64,000 bases of DNA from Fulvivirga ligni (GTDB lineage: Bacteria; Bacteroidota; Bacteroidia; Cytophagales; Cyclobacteriaceae), in NCBI RefSeq assembly GCF_021389935.1, contig NZ_CP089979.1, positions 5,065,001-5,129,000 on the forward strand, in the 5' to 3' direction. Below, in pieces: positions 26,387 through 34,804 of this stretch. Within the stretch, counting starts at the first letter, position 1, and every line of letters starts with the position of its first letter. Both the position numbers and the translations under genes were made by a program. The notes beneath the pieces are model-generated. The model was not told the DNA's origin and ran no database searches. It saw only the letters and a program-made list of their open reading frames with translations.

Positions 26387-27550
26387 ATGCCAAAGATATT
26401 AATCATTGATGATGAGCAAAGCATCAGAAATACGCTAAAAGAAATTTTAGAGTATGAAAAGTATGATGTAGATGAAGCTAAAAATGGTGAAGAAGGCCTT
26501 AAGAAGCTCACCAAAGAGAAGTTCGACGCTGCATTATGTGATATAAAAATGCCCAAAATGGATGGCCTTGAAGTACTTGAAAAGGCCGTGGAACAAGGAG
26601 TTGACACCCAGTTTATCATGATCAGTGCTCATGGCACTATTGAAACTGCTGTAGAAGCTACTAAAAAAGGTGCTTACGATTTTATTCAAAAGCCACCAGA
26701 TCTTAATAGACTTTTAGTGACTTTAAGGAATGCTTTGGACAAGTCTACCCTTGTGAATGAAACCAAAGTTCTCAAAAAGAAGATATCTAAAACCTTTGAT
26801 ATTGTAGGTGAATCTGAGGCAATTTCACAGGTAAAAGAAACCATTGAAAAAGTGGCCCCTACTGAAGCCCGTGTATTAGTTACTGGTGAAAACGGAACTG
26901 GTAAAGAGCTGGTAGCCAAATGGATACATGAAAAAAGCAATCGTTCTAAAGGACCTTTGGTAGAGGTAAACTGTGCAGCAATACCTTCTGAACTAATCGA
27001 AAGTGAGCTTTTCGGTCATGAAAAAGGGGCTTTTACATCTGCGGTAAAGCAGCGTATCGGCAAATTTGAACAGGCCAATAGTGGCACTCTGTTTCTTGAT
27101 GAAATAGGTGACATGAGTTTATCTGCTCAAGCCAAAGTGCTTCGCGCCTTGCAGGAAAATAAGATTACCAGAGTAGGTGGTGATAAAGAAATTAAGGTAA
27201 ATGTAAGAATAGTTGCCGCTACTAATAAGGACTTAAAAGCGGAAATAGCAGAAAACAAATTCAGAGAAGATTTATACCATAGACTTAGTGTTATTTTGAT
27301 CAAGGTCCCTGCCTTGAGAGACCGCAAGGACGACATCCCTCTTTTAGTTGGGAAATTCCTGAATGACATAGCTATGGAATACGGCACCAAACCAAAGGAT
27401 GTTTCTCCTAAAGCCATTACCCTGCTTCAATCTCATGACTGGACAGGCAACATTCGTGAGCTAAGAAATGTGGTAGAAAGACTTATAATCATGTCTGGAG
27501 CTACAATTACGGAAGAAGAAGTGGCGAAGTATGCTGATATTAAGAGTTAA
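26387..27550 (+). CDS. Sigma-54-type response regulator lacking a DNA-binding domain
   Basis: 387 residues from the ATG at 26387 (MPKILIIDDEQS); an in-frame ATG 57 bases earlier lies in the terminator hairpin and is rejected. Receiver with D9/D10 and phosphoacceptor D52 (CDIKMPKMDGLEV), AAA+ domain with Walker A GENGTGKE, GAFTSA at 214-219 for the GAFTGA loop, Walker B LFLDEIGD, and the sensor/arginine-finger region FREDLYHRLSV. The protein stops at ITEEEVAKYADIKS, right after the AAA+ domain, without the Fis-type helix-turn-helix found in the other regulator of this window. Sigma-54 activators without this domain exist (for example FlgR of Helicobacter) and act from solution. No kinase gene is adjacent. 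Confidence 0.9.
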   Translation: MPKILIIDDEQSIRNTLKEILEYEKYDVDEAKNGEEGLKKLTKEKFDAALCDIKMPKMDGLEVLEKAVEQGVDTQFIMISAHGTIETAVEATKKGAYDFIQKPPDLNRLLVTLRNALDKSTLVNETKVLKKKISKTFDIVGESEAISQVKETIEKVAPTEARVLVTGENGTGKELVAKWIHEKSNRSKGPLVEVNCAAIPSELIESELFGHEKGAFTSAVKQRIGKFEQANSGTLFLDEIGDMSLSAQAKVLRALQENKITRVGGDKEIKVNVRIVAATNKDLKAEIAENKFREDLYHRLSVILIKVPALRDRKDDIPLLVGKFLNDIAMEYGTKPKDVSPKAITLLQSHDWTGNIRELRNVVERLIIMSGATITEEEVAKYADIKS

Positions 27551-27553
27551 TAC

Positions 27554-29074
27554 ATGAGAAAAACCATAATAATTGCAATTCTCAGCGGAGTATTCAGTGT
27601 ATCTGCACTGGCTAAAAACCCAGATATCTCTTACACGGTTTCTATGGCGAATCCATCATCCCACACTTTTCATATTGAGATGATGTGCAAAAATCTAAAA
27701 ATGGATTCTGCCATATTTAACCTGCCAGTTTGGACTCCTGGATATTACCAAATCATGGATTTTCCAGATAGAATTCAGAATATAGTTGCTTATGAAGGGG
27801 ATAAAAAAATTGGCATAAGTAAAATTGGCAAAAACTCATGGCTTGTTGACACTAAGAAGCTTTCATCCTTAAAGCTCTCTTATGATGTATTAACTGAAAA
27901 GGAATTTGTAGCTGAATCTTATCTTGATGAAGAAAGAGGCTATATCATTCCAGGTGCACTTTTTATTTTCCCAAAAGGCAAACTGGAAAGTAACATAACT
28001 ATTCAAGTTGATAAACCAAGTCAATGGAAAGATATTGCCACTGGGCTTACCGAAATCAAGGAGAATACTTATACTGCACCTAATTACGATGTTCTATATG
28101 ACAGCCCTATTCTCATTGGTAACTTAAAACACCTACCTTCTTTTGAAATAAAGGGAATACCTCATTATTTCTCGGGGTATAATATGGGTGATTTTAATGA
28201 GCAAGATTTCATGGATGATCTCAAAAAGATTATTGAAGTTACGTCTAATATGATTGGTGATATACCTTATGAACATTATTCATTTATTGGTATTGGTGCA
28301 GGTAGAGGTGGTATAGAACATCTTAACTCCACCACGGTAAGTTTTTCTGGTAACAGTCTAAAAACTAGAGATGGGAAGCTCAAAACACTATTCTTTCTTT
28401 CTCATGAGTATTTTCATCATTACAATGTAAAGCGAATTAGACCAGTAGAATTAGGACCTTTTGATTATAATCAGCCAAATAGAACTAATATGTTATGGGT
28501 TTCAGAAGGTCTTTCTGTCTACTATGAATATTTAATGGTGAAAAGGGCCAATCTGTGTTCTGAAGAAGAGCTCTTGAAAGCCTTTTCCAATAACGTTACG
28601 GCTTATGAAAATGACCCAGGAAAAATATACCAGTCACTGGCATCTGCCAGCTATGAAACATGGCAAGACGGTCCCTTCGGGCAAACGGACAACAAAGAGG
28701 ATAAAGGCATCTCCTATTACCAGAAAGGTCCGATAGTAGGTTTATTCCTTGACTTTAAAATTAGGCATGAAACTAATAATCAATTCTCTTTAGATGATGT
28801 GATGAGATATTTATATAATGAATTTTATATAAAGAAAAATAGAGGCTTTACTGAAGAAGAACTGAGGGAAGTATGTGAAAAATATGCCTCCTCCAATTTA
28901 GATCAGTTTTTCAAGTACATCTACACTACGGAACCTCTTGATTATAAAACGTTTCTTGGATATGCTGGTTTGAAACTAAATTCTGATGAAAATGGGAAGT
29001 ATCAACTTAAAAGAATGGATAATCTCACCCCAGATCAGCAGAAAATATTCGATTCCTGGGTCTCAGTGAAGTAG
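27554..29074 (+). CDS. M61 family metallopeptidase, short form
   Basis: 506 residues with a signal peptide (about 1-20, ending SALA). M61 N-terminal beta-sandwich (PVWTPGYYQIMDFPDRIQNI) followed by a thermolysin-like domain: zinc site H284-E285-x2-H288 in SHEYFHHYN and the third ligand E318 in WVSEGLSVYYEYL. M61 enzymes (glycyl aminopeptidase type) usually carry a C-terminal PDZ domain; here the linker DYKTFLGYAGLKLN leads directly to the end motif TPDQQKIFDSWVSVK, so the PDZ domain seems absent. It lies three bases after the regulator gene, so the pair may be one transcript. Confidence 0.9.
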   Translation: MRKTIIIAILSGVFSVSALAKNPDISYTVSMANPSSHTFHIEMMCKNLKMDSAIFNLPVWTPGYYQIMDFPDRIQNIVAYEGDKKIGISKIGKNSWLVDTKKLSSLKLSYDVLTEKEFVAESYLDEERGYIIPGALFIFPKGKLESNITIQVDKPSQWKDIATGLTEIKENTYTAPNYDVLYDSPILIGNLKHLPSFEIKGIPHYFSGYNMGDFNEQDFMDDLKKIIEVTSNMIGDIPYEHYSFIGIGAGRGGIEHLNSTTVSFSGNSLKTRDGKLKTLFFLSHEYFHHYNVKRIRPVELGPFDYNQPNRTNMLWVSEGLSVYYEYLMVKRANLCSEEELLKAFSNNVTAYENDPGKIYQSLASASYETWQDGPFGQTDNKEDKGISYYQKGPIVGLFLDFKIRHETNNQFSLDDVMRYLYNEFYIKKNRGFTEEELREVCEKYASSNLDQFFKYIYTTEPLDYKTFLGYAGLKLNSDENGKYQLKRMDNLTPDQQKIFDSWVSVK

Positions 29075-29111
29075 TGTTAAATTACAATTAAATTAATTTC
29101 AACAAAATATA

Positions 29112-29148
29112 AACCTCATATTATCAAACGTTTAATATGAGGTTTTTT
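29112..29148 (+). terminator. Terminator after the M61 peptidase gene
   Basis: Perfect 12-bp stem AACCTCATATTA/TAATATGAGGTT followed by six T. Confidence 0.85.
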
Positions 29149-29192
29149 CTTAACCCAATCTATTTTTTGCGTTAAACATAGGGCAAACTCCG

Positions 29193-29227
29193 TTTCGTTG
29201 ATTTGCAGTAAAATAAAATCAACGAAA
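29193..29227 (+). promoter_or_regulatory. Inverted repeat in the leader of the lipoprotein gene
   Basis: TTTCGTTGATTT and AAATCAACGAAA form a perfect 12-bp inverted repeat with an 11-base spacer, 11 bases before the start codon at 29239. It has no T-run. It could be an operator or an mRNA leader structure that covers the ribosome-binding region. Confidence 0.5.
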
Positions 29228-29238
29228 TCAACCCATTT

Positions 29239-30762
29239 ATGAGACTCAAAAACAATTACTTAGTAATCATTGCTATAGCTATCCTAGGTGTGATAGCCAG
29301 TTGTAAAGATGAAATTACGGAGGTAACAGAAATCATTAACAATGACACTACTATTGTTGTGAATAATGACACCACTATCATCATTCACAACGACACCACT
29401 ATTAACATTGTGCAGACTGATCAAATGTTTGCCAATAAGTCTAACTTATCTCCTCTTGTTTCTATCAAGCCACAGTTCAATTATATAAATGCCTATTCTT
29501 TAATAAGCACTATTGATAATGTAGATGGTTTTCATCTTGCGGGTTCTGCTGATGGATCTGGTTTAGTTAAAGATGGAGATGGATATATTTTCTTGGTAAA
29601 CTGCGAAGACCATTACTCTGTAGCTAGAATCAGATTAGATGAGAACCTTAATCCTGTTAAAGGTGATTATCTATTAAATTCAGGAGTTGCTGATTTCGCG
29701 AGACAATGTTCAGCTACTATGTGGGAAGCTGCAATCCATGGTGGTGATAAAGATATATTCCTTTCTGCTTCTGAAAGCATTCACAACATTGTAAAAGGTA
29801 TTGATCCTTATATTGAAACTCCTACCCCGACAGCTGATTTTGGCTTACCTGCGTTAGGTCAGTTTTCATGGGAAAATGCAGTTCCACTTCCTAAAGATGC
29901 TTACAGCGGATCAACAGTTATCATCGGTGGTGATGATGATTCTAGTGGTTCTGAAGGTCAATTAGTAATGTACAAATCTGATGCTTCCGATGCTGACCTG
30001 GAAGACGGTGAGGTTTATGTTTTGAGACTAAAGGATGCTACAGAATCTAGCAACGAGGGTGACTTAGACTTTGGAGTTACTTATGATGTAGAATTTGCTC
30101 AAGTATCTGCTCCTGAGGTTAGCACGCATGGAGAATATGAAACAGCATCTATCAATGCTCATGCTTTACAATTCATGAGAGTTGAAGACGTGGACTACGG
30201 AAAAGGATCTGAAGAAGCATCTAGAATAGTATATTTTAACGTTACTGGTAGAGGTCCTGGTGCTGGTACTTATAATGACTGGGGCACTGTTTATAAATTA
30301 GAGTTAGATGAAGAGTCTCCTATGACTGGTAAATTGACACAGATCATCAGCGGGAATACTAACACTAACAACAATGATGGAAACCTGGCTATGTTACAAA
30401 GCCCTGATAACATCTGTGTTACTGAAAATTTCATATATATTCAGGAAGATCCAAATTCATTTGATAGAGGTCACCCGTCATACATCTATCAGTCTAACCT
30501 AAACGGTGAGAACCCTAAGGTGGTACTTGAGCTAGTAGAAAGAAATGACCTTACAGAAGATGGAGACGCTCATAATAGCGGTGAATTCGGAGCTTTAATC
30601 GATATATCTGACAAAATCGGTGTTCCTGATGTATTCCTTTTATCCATACAGCCTCACTACTGGAGAAGCGAAAACTTCGAAGGTTTAGATGGAGATGATT
30701 GCCCTGACTGTGAAGACAATCAAGGATCTCAAATCGTCATTCTTAGAGGTTTACCAAGATAA
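29239..30762 (+). CDS. Lipoprotein with a probable beta-propeller domain, PhoX/DUF839-like
   Basis: 507 residues. Signal MRLKNNYLVIIAIAILGVIASC with lipobox Cys at 22. Residues 35-58 hold three copies of an NDTTI motif (a Thr/Asn linker). The large C-terminal domain is rich in Gly-Asp loops and propeller-like strands (HENxVP-like SWENAVPLPKDAYSGSTVII, EGQLVMYKSDASDADLEDGE, YVLRLKD) that resemble the PhoX-type phosphatase/DUF839 family. It ends with a Cys-containing DCPDCEDN loop. The similarity is visual and the enzyme activity is unproved. A di-haem peroxidase lipoprotein gene follows after a terminator. Confidence 0.5.
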   Translation: MRLKNNYLVIIAIAILGVIASCKDEITEVTEIINNDTTIVVNNDTTIIIHNDTTINIVQTDQMFANKSNLSPLVSIKPQFNYINAYSLISTIDNVDGFHLAGSADGSGLVKDGDGYIFLVNCEDHYSVARIRLDENLNPVKGDYLLNSGVADFARQCSATMWEAAIHGGDKDIFLSASESIHNIVKGIDPYIETPTPTADFGLPALGQFSWENAVPLPKDAYSGSTVIIGGDDDSSGSEGQLVMYKSDASDADLEDGEVYVLRLKDATESSNEGDLDFGVTYDVEFAQVSAPEVSTHGEYETASINAHALQFMRVEDVDYGKGSEEASRIVYFNVTGRGPGAGTYNDWGTVYKLELDEESPMTGKLTQIISGNTNTNNNDGNLAMLQSPDNICVTENFIYIQEDPNSFDRGHPSYIYQSNLNGENPKVVLELVERNDLTEDGDAHNSGEFGALIDISDKIGVPDVFLLSIQPHYWRSENFEGLDGDDCPDCEDNQGSQIVILRGLPR

Positions 30763-30788
30763 GTCAACTCCTAAATCAATATCCTAAT

Positions 30789-30822
30789 AAAAGTGGACTC
30801 CTGAAAAGAGTCCACTTTTCTC
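30789..30822 (+). terminator. Terminator between the lipoprotein and peroxidase genes
   Basis: Perfect 12-bp stem AAAAGTGGACTC/GAGTCCACTTTT, followed by TCTCGTTTT. Confidence 0.8.
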
Positions 30823-30841
30823 GTTTTAATAAATCTGAAGT

Positions 30842-32647
30842 ATGAAACAAACTTACTCACTTAGACTTCTTCTAGTGATGACAGTGATCACTCTGGTCTC
30901 TTGTCATAATAGCAAAGACACAAATTCACATCTTGAGTTTTTTCAATCATATGCCTCTGCCCAGTATGATAGTTGCATAAGCAACCTTCAAAGGCTAAGT
31001 GCTACTAACTCTACAGATGAAAATAAAAACCTTCTAAAAGCCGCTCGCAAGTATTTTAAGAATGTAGAACATTACGCTCTATATATACAGGAAGAAGCTG
31101 CGAGAAAAGTAAATGGTCCTGCCCTGCCCGTTTTCCGAGAAGACAATGGAAAAGTATTGCCCCCGGTTGGTTTTCAAATTATGGCAGAACACATATTCTC
31201 AGAGGATTACAACCCAAAGCAATTCGAATATGAAATAAATGTAACTATCGGATTTCTAAATACACTTAAAAAACAAACGGCCAATACACCATTCATACCA
31301 AAGAGGTATTTCATTTCATCTGAATATCAGCTTTTAAACATCCTAAGCTGGAGCATCACAGGTTTTGACACTCCCACCGCTCAAATTGGTCTAGAAGAAG
31401 CTATGAGTTCTTTAAATTCCTTTAAAACCATATATATTCATACCCTTTCAGACACTATTCAATCTATTGATAACTCATTAGATCAGAAACTACAGTCAAG
31501 CATTGAAGAAGCGATGAGCTATCTCGCTGAAAACAATGACTTTAAAACATTTAACAGATATAAATTCATAAGAGAAAAATTTAACCCTATAACCAGAACA
31601 TGGCTTGAAGTACGTAAAGCAAGCGGCTTATGGAAAGATGATCACAGCACAGCATTGAACCTAAATTCACCTACTTTTTTTGAAGAAAACACATTCAACA
31701 TTGATAATTTTAGATCATCAGCTAATCGAGAGCCGTCGGACGCCAAAATTAGGCTGGGTAAACAACTCTTTTTAGATCCCAAACTTTCAAAAAATGGAAA
31801 AACAGCTTGTGTAAGTTGTCATATTCCTGAGTATGCTTATAGCGATCAGTTAGCCAAAGCCGTAGACAACAATCAGGTAGAATTAGAAAGAAACACTCCT
31901 ACCCTCATCAATTCTATCTTCCAACGAAGATTCTTCTGGGATGCAAGGTCTGAAAACATGGAGCAGCAAATAAATAATGTATTTGTTAACAAGAGAGAAT
32001 TTAATAGTGAAGTACACCAAATCTCTACCGAAATTCTAGATGACTCTACATATGCCAGACAAATGAATGAGGTGTTTGGAAGAGTAAGAAATGATAATTA
32101 TGATATCATCAAAGCCATTTCTTCATATGTCAGCTCACTCAACAGCTTCAATTCCAAATTTGACCGCAATATGCGAAATGAGGAGTCAACCTTTAGCGAT
32201 CAAGAGGTTCAGGGCATGAATTTATTTATGGGTAAAGCCTTGTGTGCATCATGCCATTTTGTGCCGCTATTCAATGGCACCGTACCTCCCGTTTACTCTG
32301 ACACAGAAAGAGAAATTCTAGGTGTACCTGAAGATGCCACAAACAAAAGTTTAGATAATGATATAGGTTTTTACAATGCCTATAAAGAGGATGTTCATAA
32401 ATATATGTTCAAAACCCCAACCATAAGAAATGTAGAATATACCGCACCATACATGCATAATGGTGCCTACACCACGCTGGAAGAGGTTATGGATTTTTAT
32501 AACAAAGGTGGAGGAAATGGTCTGGGCTTTAACGTAGAATATCAGACTTTACCGTTTGACTCCTTGAGCCTTTCTAATGAGGATCAACAGGCAATTATTG
32601 CCTTTATGAAAACACTTTCAGATCCTATAGAAGCTGAAGCTTATTAG
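30842..32647 (+). CDS. Di-haem cytochrome c peroxidase (MauG/CcpA family) lipoprotein
   Basis: 601 residues, lipoprotein signal ending VTLVSCHN. An N-terminal helical region (about 30-220, VNGPALPVFREDNGKVLPPV) like that of Bacteroidota peroxidases with an imelysin-like part precedes the catalytic half. Two c-type haem sites are visible: C323VSCH327 and C468ASCH472. Also seen are the family motifs RRFFWDARSENMEQQ and TPTIRNVEYTAPYMHNGAY. Such enzymes reduce hydrogen peroxide or oxidise protein partners in the periplasm. Its place after the PhoX-like lipoprotein is probably not meaningful for transcription because a terminator separates them. Confidence 0.9.
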   Translation: MKQTYSLRLLLVMTVITLVSCHNSKDTNSHLEFFQSYASAQYDSCISNLQRLSATNSTDENKNLLKAARKYFKNVEHYALYIQEEAARKVNGPALPVFREDNGKVLPPVGFQIMAEHIFSEDYNPKQFEYEINVTIGFLNTLKKQTANTPFIPKRYFISSEYQLLNILSWSITGFDTPTAQIGLEEAMSSLNSFKTIYIHTLSDTIQSIDNSLDQKLQSSIEEAMSYLAENNDFKTFNRYKFIREKFNPITRTWLEVRKASGLWKDDHSTALNLNSPTFFEENTFNIDNFRSSANREPSDAKIRLGKQLFLDPKLSKNGKTACVSCHIPEYAYSDQLAKAVDNNQVELERNTPTLINSIFQRRFFWDARSENMEQQINNVFVNKREFNSEVHQISTEILDDSTYARQMNEVFGRVRNDNYDIIKAISSYVSSLNSFNSKFDRNMRNEESTFSDQEVQGMNLFMGKALCASCHFVPLFNGTVPPVYSDTEREILGVPEDATNKSLDNDIGFYNAYKEDVHKYMFKTPTIRNVEYTAPYMHNGAYTTLEEVMDFYNKGGGNGLGFNVEYQTLPFDSLSLSNEDQQAIIAFMKTLSDPIEAEAY

Positions 32648-32704
32648 TCCTTTTATAATTAGTCATGATTGTGTAACTTATAATTACCTCATGATTAATT
32701 TATT

Positions 32705-33058
32705 ATGGAAAAACATTATCACTCACTGAAAGAATTCTACCCGTTTTACCTTTCGGAACATAAAGATAAAACGTGTAGAATTCTTCATTTCATCGGCACC
32801 TTTCTGGTATTCATCACCCTTTTTATCGCAATTTTCACCCAAAATTGGTGGTTGTTTTTAGCTATTCCTTTTGTAGGTTACGGATTCGCCTGGGTAGGTC
32901 ATTTTTTCTTTGAGAGAAACAAACCAGCCACTTTTCAATATCCGGCCTACAGCCTGGCTTCAGACTTTATATTATTCTTTGATTTACTCATGGGTAAAAG
33001 AAAATTTGATGCTAACAATGAAAAAGTTATTTCTAATCACGACCGTACTGCACCTTAG
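32705..33058 (+). CDS. DUF962/Mpo1-like membrane protein
   Basis: 117 residues. Starts MEKHYHSLKEFYPFYLSEH and has HFIGTF, then GYGFAWVGHFFFERNKPATF, the conserved His and the NKPATF motif of the Mpo1/DUF962 family, whose yeast member Mpo1 is an Fe(II) dioxygenase in alpha-oxidation of 2-hydroxy fatty acids. Two or three hydrophobic segments are visible. The three conserved His positions fit a metal site. The next gene overlaps its end by 41 bases. Confidence 0.85.
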   Translation: MEKHYHSLKEFYPFYLSEHKDKTCRILHFIGTFLVFITLFIAIFTQNWWLFLAIPFVGYGFAWVGHFFFERNKPATFQYPAYSLASDFILFFDLLMGKRKFDANNEKVISNHDRTAP

Positions 33059-33521
33059 CCTTTACTGCTTCGCCCAACAAACCTCTCCATGCGAAAAGGA
33101 TAGCATATATCATCATTTCAATTTTTGGCTAGGTGAATGGTCTGTCTACTCGAATGATAAACAGGTAGGAACCAATATAGTAACTAAAGCCAAAGGAGGC
33201 TGCGCCATTCATGAAAACTATACTACGCCTGGCCAATATTGTGGTCAGAGTATCAATTACTATAACCCGCTAGACAAAAAATGGCATCAGTCATGGGTAG
33301 GCAGCGCTGGTGATGTCATGGAGTTTACTGAAGTAGCCAAATCACCGAGCATGCTACAGTTTGAATGCGAAAGGATGAAACCAGATGGACAGACTTACCT
33401 TTCCCGGATGACTTTCAGCCAAAATGAAGATGGCTCTGTGAGACAGCTAATAGAAAATTCTTTTGATAATAGAGAAAGCTGGAAGGTAGGATTCGACGGA
33501 CTGTATAAAAAGAAAAAATAA
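33018..33521 (+). CDS. Small secreted beta-barrel-like protein (DUF1579-like)
   Basis: 167 residues from the ATG at 33018. The frame opens 36 codons earlier, inside the previous gene, but only the later start gives a signal peptide (MKKLFLITTVLHLSLYCFAQ). The mature protein has HHFNFWLGEWSVYSNDKQVG, GGCAIHENY, NYYNPLDKKWHQSWVGSAGD, a layout common to secreted DUF1579-like proteins of Bacteroidota. The function is unknown. The 41-base overlap with the Mpo1-like gene suggests coupled translation. Confidence 0.7.
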   Translation: MKKLFLITTVLHLSLYCFAQQTSPCEKDSIYHHFNFWLGEWSVYSNDKQVGTNIVTKAKGGCAIHENYTTPGQYCGQSINYYNPLDKKWHQSWVGSAGDVMEFTEVAKSPSMLQFECERMKPDGQTYLSRMTFSQNEDGSVRQLIENSFDNRESWKVGFDGLYKKKK

Positions 33522-33555
33522 ACCCCATTCTTTTTATTAATTCAAGAATGGGGTT
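33521..33555. terminator. Bidirectional terminator between convergent genes
   Basis: AACCCCATTCTT pairs with AAGAATGGGGTT, a perfect 12-bp stem with an 11-base AT-rich loop, between the ends of two convergent genes. Confidence 0.85.
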
Positions 33556-33561
33556 CAATCA

Positions 33562-34716
33562 TTATCCTTCGTAGTAAATTCTATAAACCTTATTCCCGAA
33601 ATCATCAGACACCAAAATTGATCCATCCTCTAGCTGAATCACGTCTACAGGTCTTCCCCAATTAGATTGTGTTGAATCGTTCAACCAGCCATCGGCAAAT
33701 ACCTCTGATTCTACTGCTCTATCGCCATCAATAGAAACATGCATAAGTCTATAACCAATTTTCTTAGATCTGTTCCATGAACCATGCTGCGCCACTATAA
33801 TATCGCCTTTGTATTCCTCAGGAAACATATCACCAGTATAGAACACAAAACCGAGGTTAGCTGTATGCGCATCGAATTTCCAGACAGGAGGCACAAAATC
33901 AGAACATGGATATTTGTCACCAAACTCAGGATCAGCTATATCACCTCCATGGCAATAAGGAAAACCAAAATGATCACCTTTTTTTGTTACTTTATTCAAC
34001 TCTCCTGGAGGATAGTTATCTCCCATGTTATCCCTTCCGTTATCAGTAAACCATAGCTCCTTAGTGTCAGGCTTCCAACCAAACCCAACTGTATTTCTCA
34101 CTCCCTTTGCCACTATTTCCAAACCTGAACCATCAGGGTTAATTCTAGTAATACTAGCGAAAATTTCCTCTTCACGTTCGCATATATTGCAAGGAGCACC
34201 TACAGGCACGTATAACTTACCATCAGGGCCAAAAGCAATATATTTCCATCCGTGATGTCCTTCTGTAGGATACTGATCATAAACCACCTCATATGCAGGC
34301 GGGTTATCAAGATGATTTTCAATATCGCTGAATTTTAATATCCTGCTGATTTCTGCCACATAAAGATCTCCATCTTTAAAGGCCACCCCATTGGGAGAGC
34401 TTAATCCCTCTGCCAGAACATATTTCTTCTCAGCCTTACCATCTCCATCTTCATCCTTCAACGCGTAAACTTTATCCTCTGCCCTGGTTCCTACATAGAC
34501 CACGCCTGAAGGACTCAAAGCCATAGAGCGCGCATTTTCTACATCTGCAAATTCCTCTATTTTAAATCCAGAGGGTAGATTAACTCTATCTAAACCTTCT
34601 TTAGGACTACTTTCTGCCACTGATGTAGTGTCTGACTGCTCACTTTTTGAGCTATCCGGAGAGTTACATGCGGCTATACTTAGCACTAAGAGGCTGATTA
34701 TAATTACATTTTTCAT
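33562..34716 (-). CDS. PQQ-dependent sugar-dehydrogenase-like lipoprotein
   Basis: 384 residues with lipoprotein signal (IISLLVLSIAACNS). Six-bladed beta-propeller of the soluble glucose/L-sorbosone dehydrogenase family: VALSPSGVVYVGTRAEDKVY-type start, HHGWKYIAFGPDGKLYVPVG, CNICEREE, GFGWKPDTKELWFTDNGRD, HFGFPYCHGG and QHGSWNRS. These enzymes oxidise sugars with PQQ, passing electrons to periplasmic acceptors. PQQ biosynthesis genes are not in the window, and the actual substrate is unknown; a non-catalytic propeller is possible. Confidence 0.82.
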   Translation of the reverse strand: MKNVIIISLLVLSIAACNSPDSSKSEQSDTTSVAESSPKEGLDRVNLPSGFKIEEFADVENARSMALSPSGVVYVGTRAEDKVYALKDEDGDGKAEKKYVLAEGLSSPNGVAFKDGDLYVAEISRILKFSDIENHLDNPPAYEVVYDQYPTEGHHGWKYIAFGPDGKLYVPVGAPCNICEREEEIFASITRINPDGSGLEIVAKGVRNTVGFGWKPDTKELWFTDNGRDNMGDNYPPGELNKVTKKGDHFGFPYCHGGDIADPEFGDKYPCSDFVPPVWKFDAHTANLGFVFYTGDMFPEEYKGDIIVAQHGSWNRSKKIGYRLMHVSIDGDRAVESEVFADGWLNDSTQSNWGRPVDVIQLEDGSILVSDDFGNKVYRIYYEG

Positions 34717-34804
34717 AAGCTAATATTCAGGTTACTTAAAATAATTTACAAAAGTAAAATACTTTAAGGTTCATTATGTATTGATCAAAAGATAACTTTG
34801 CACT

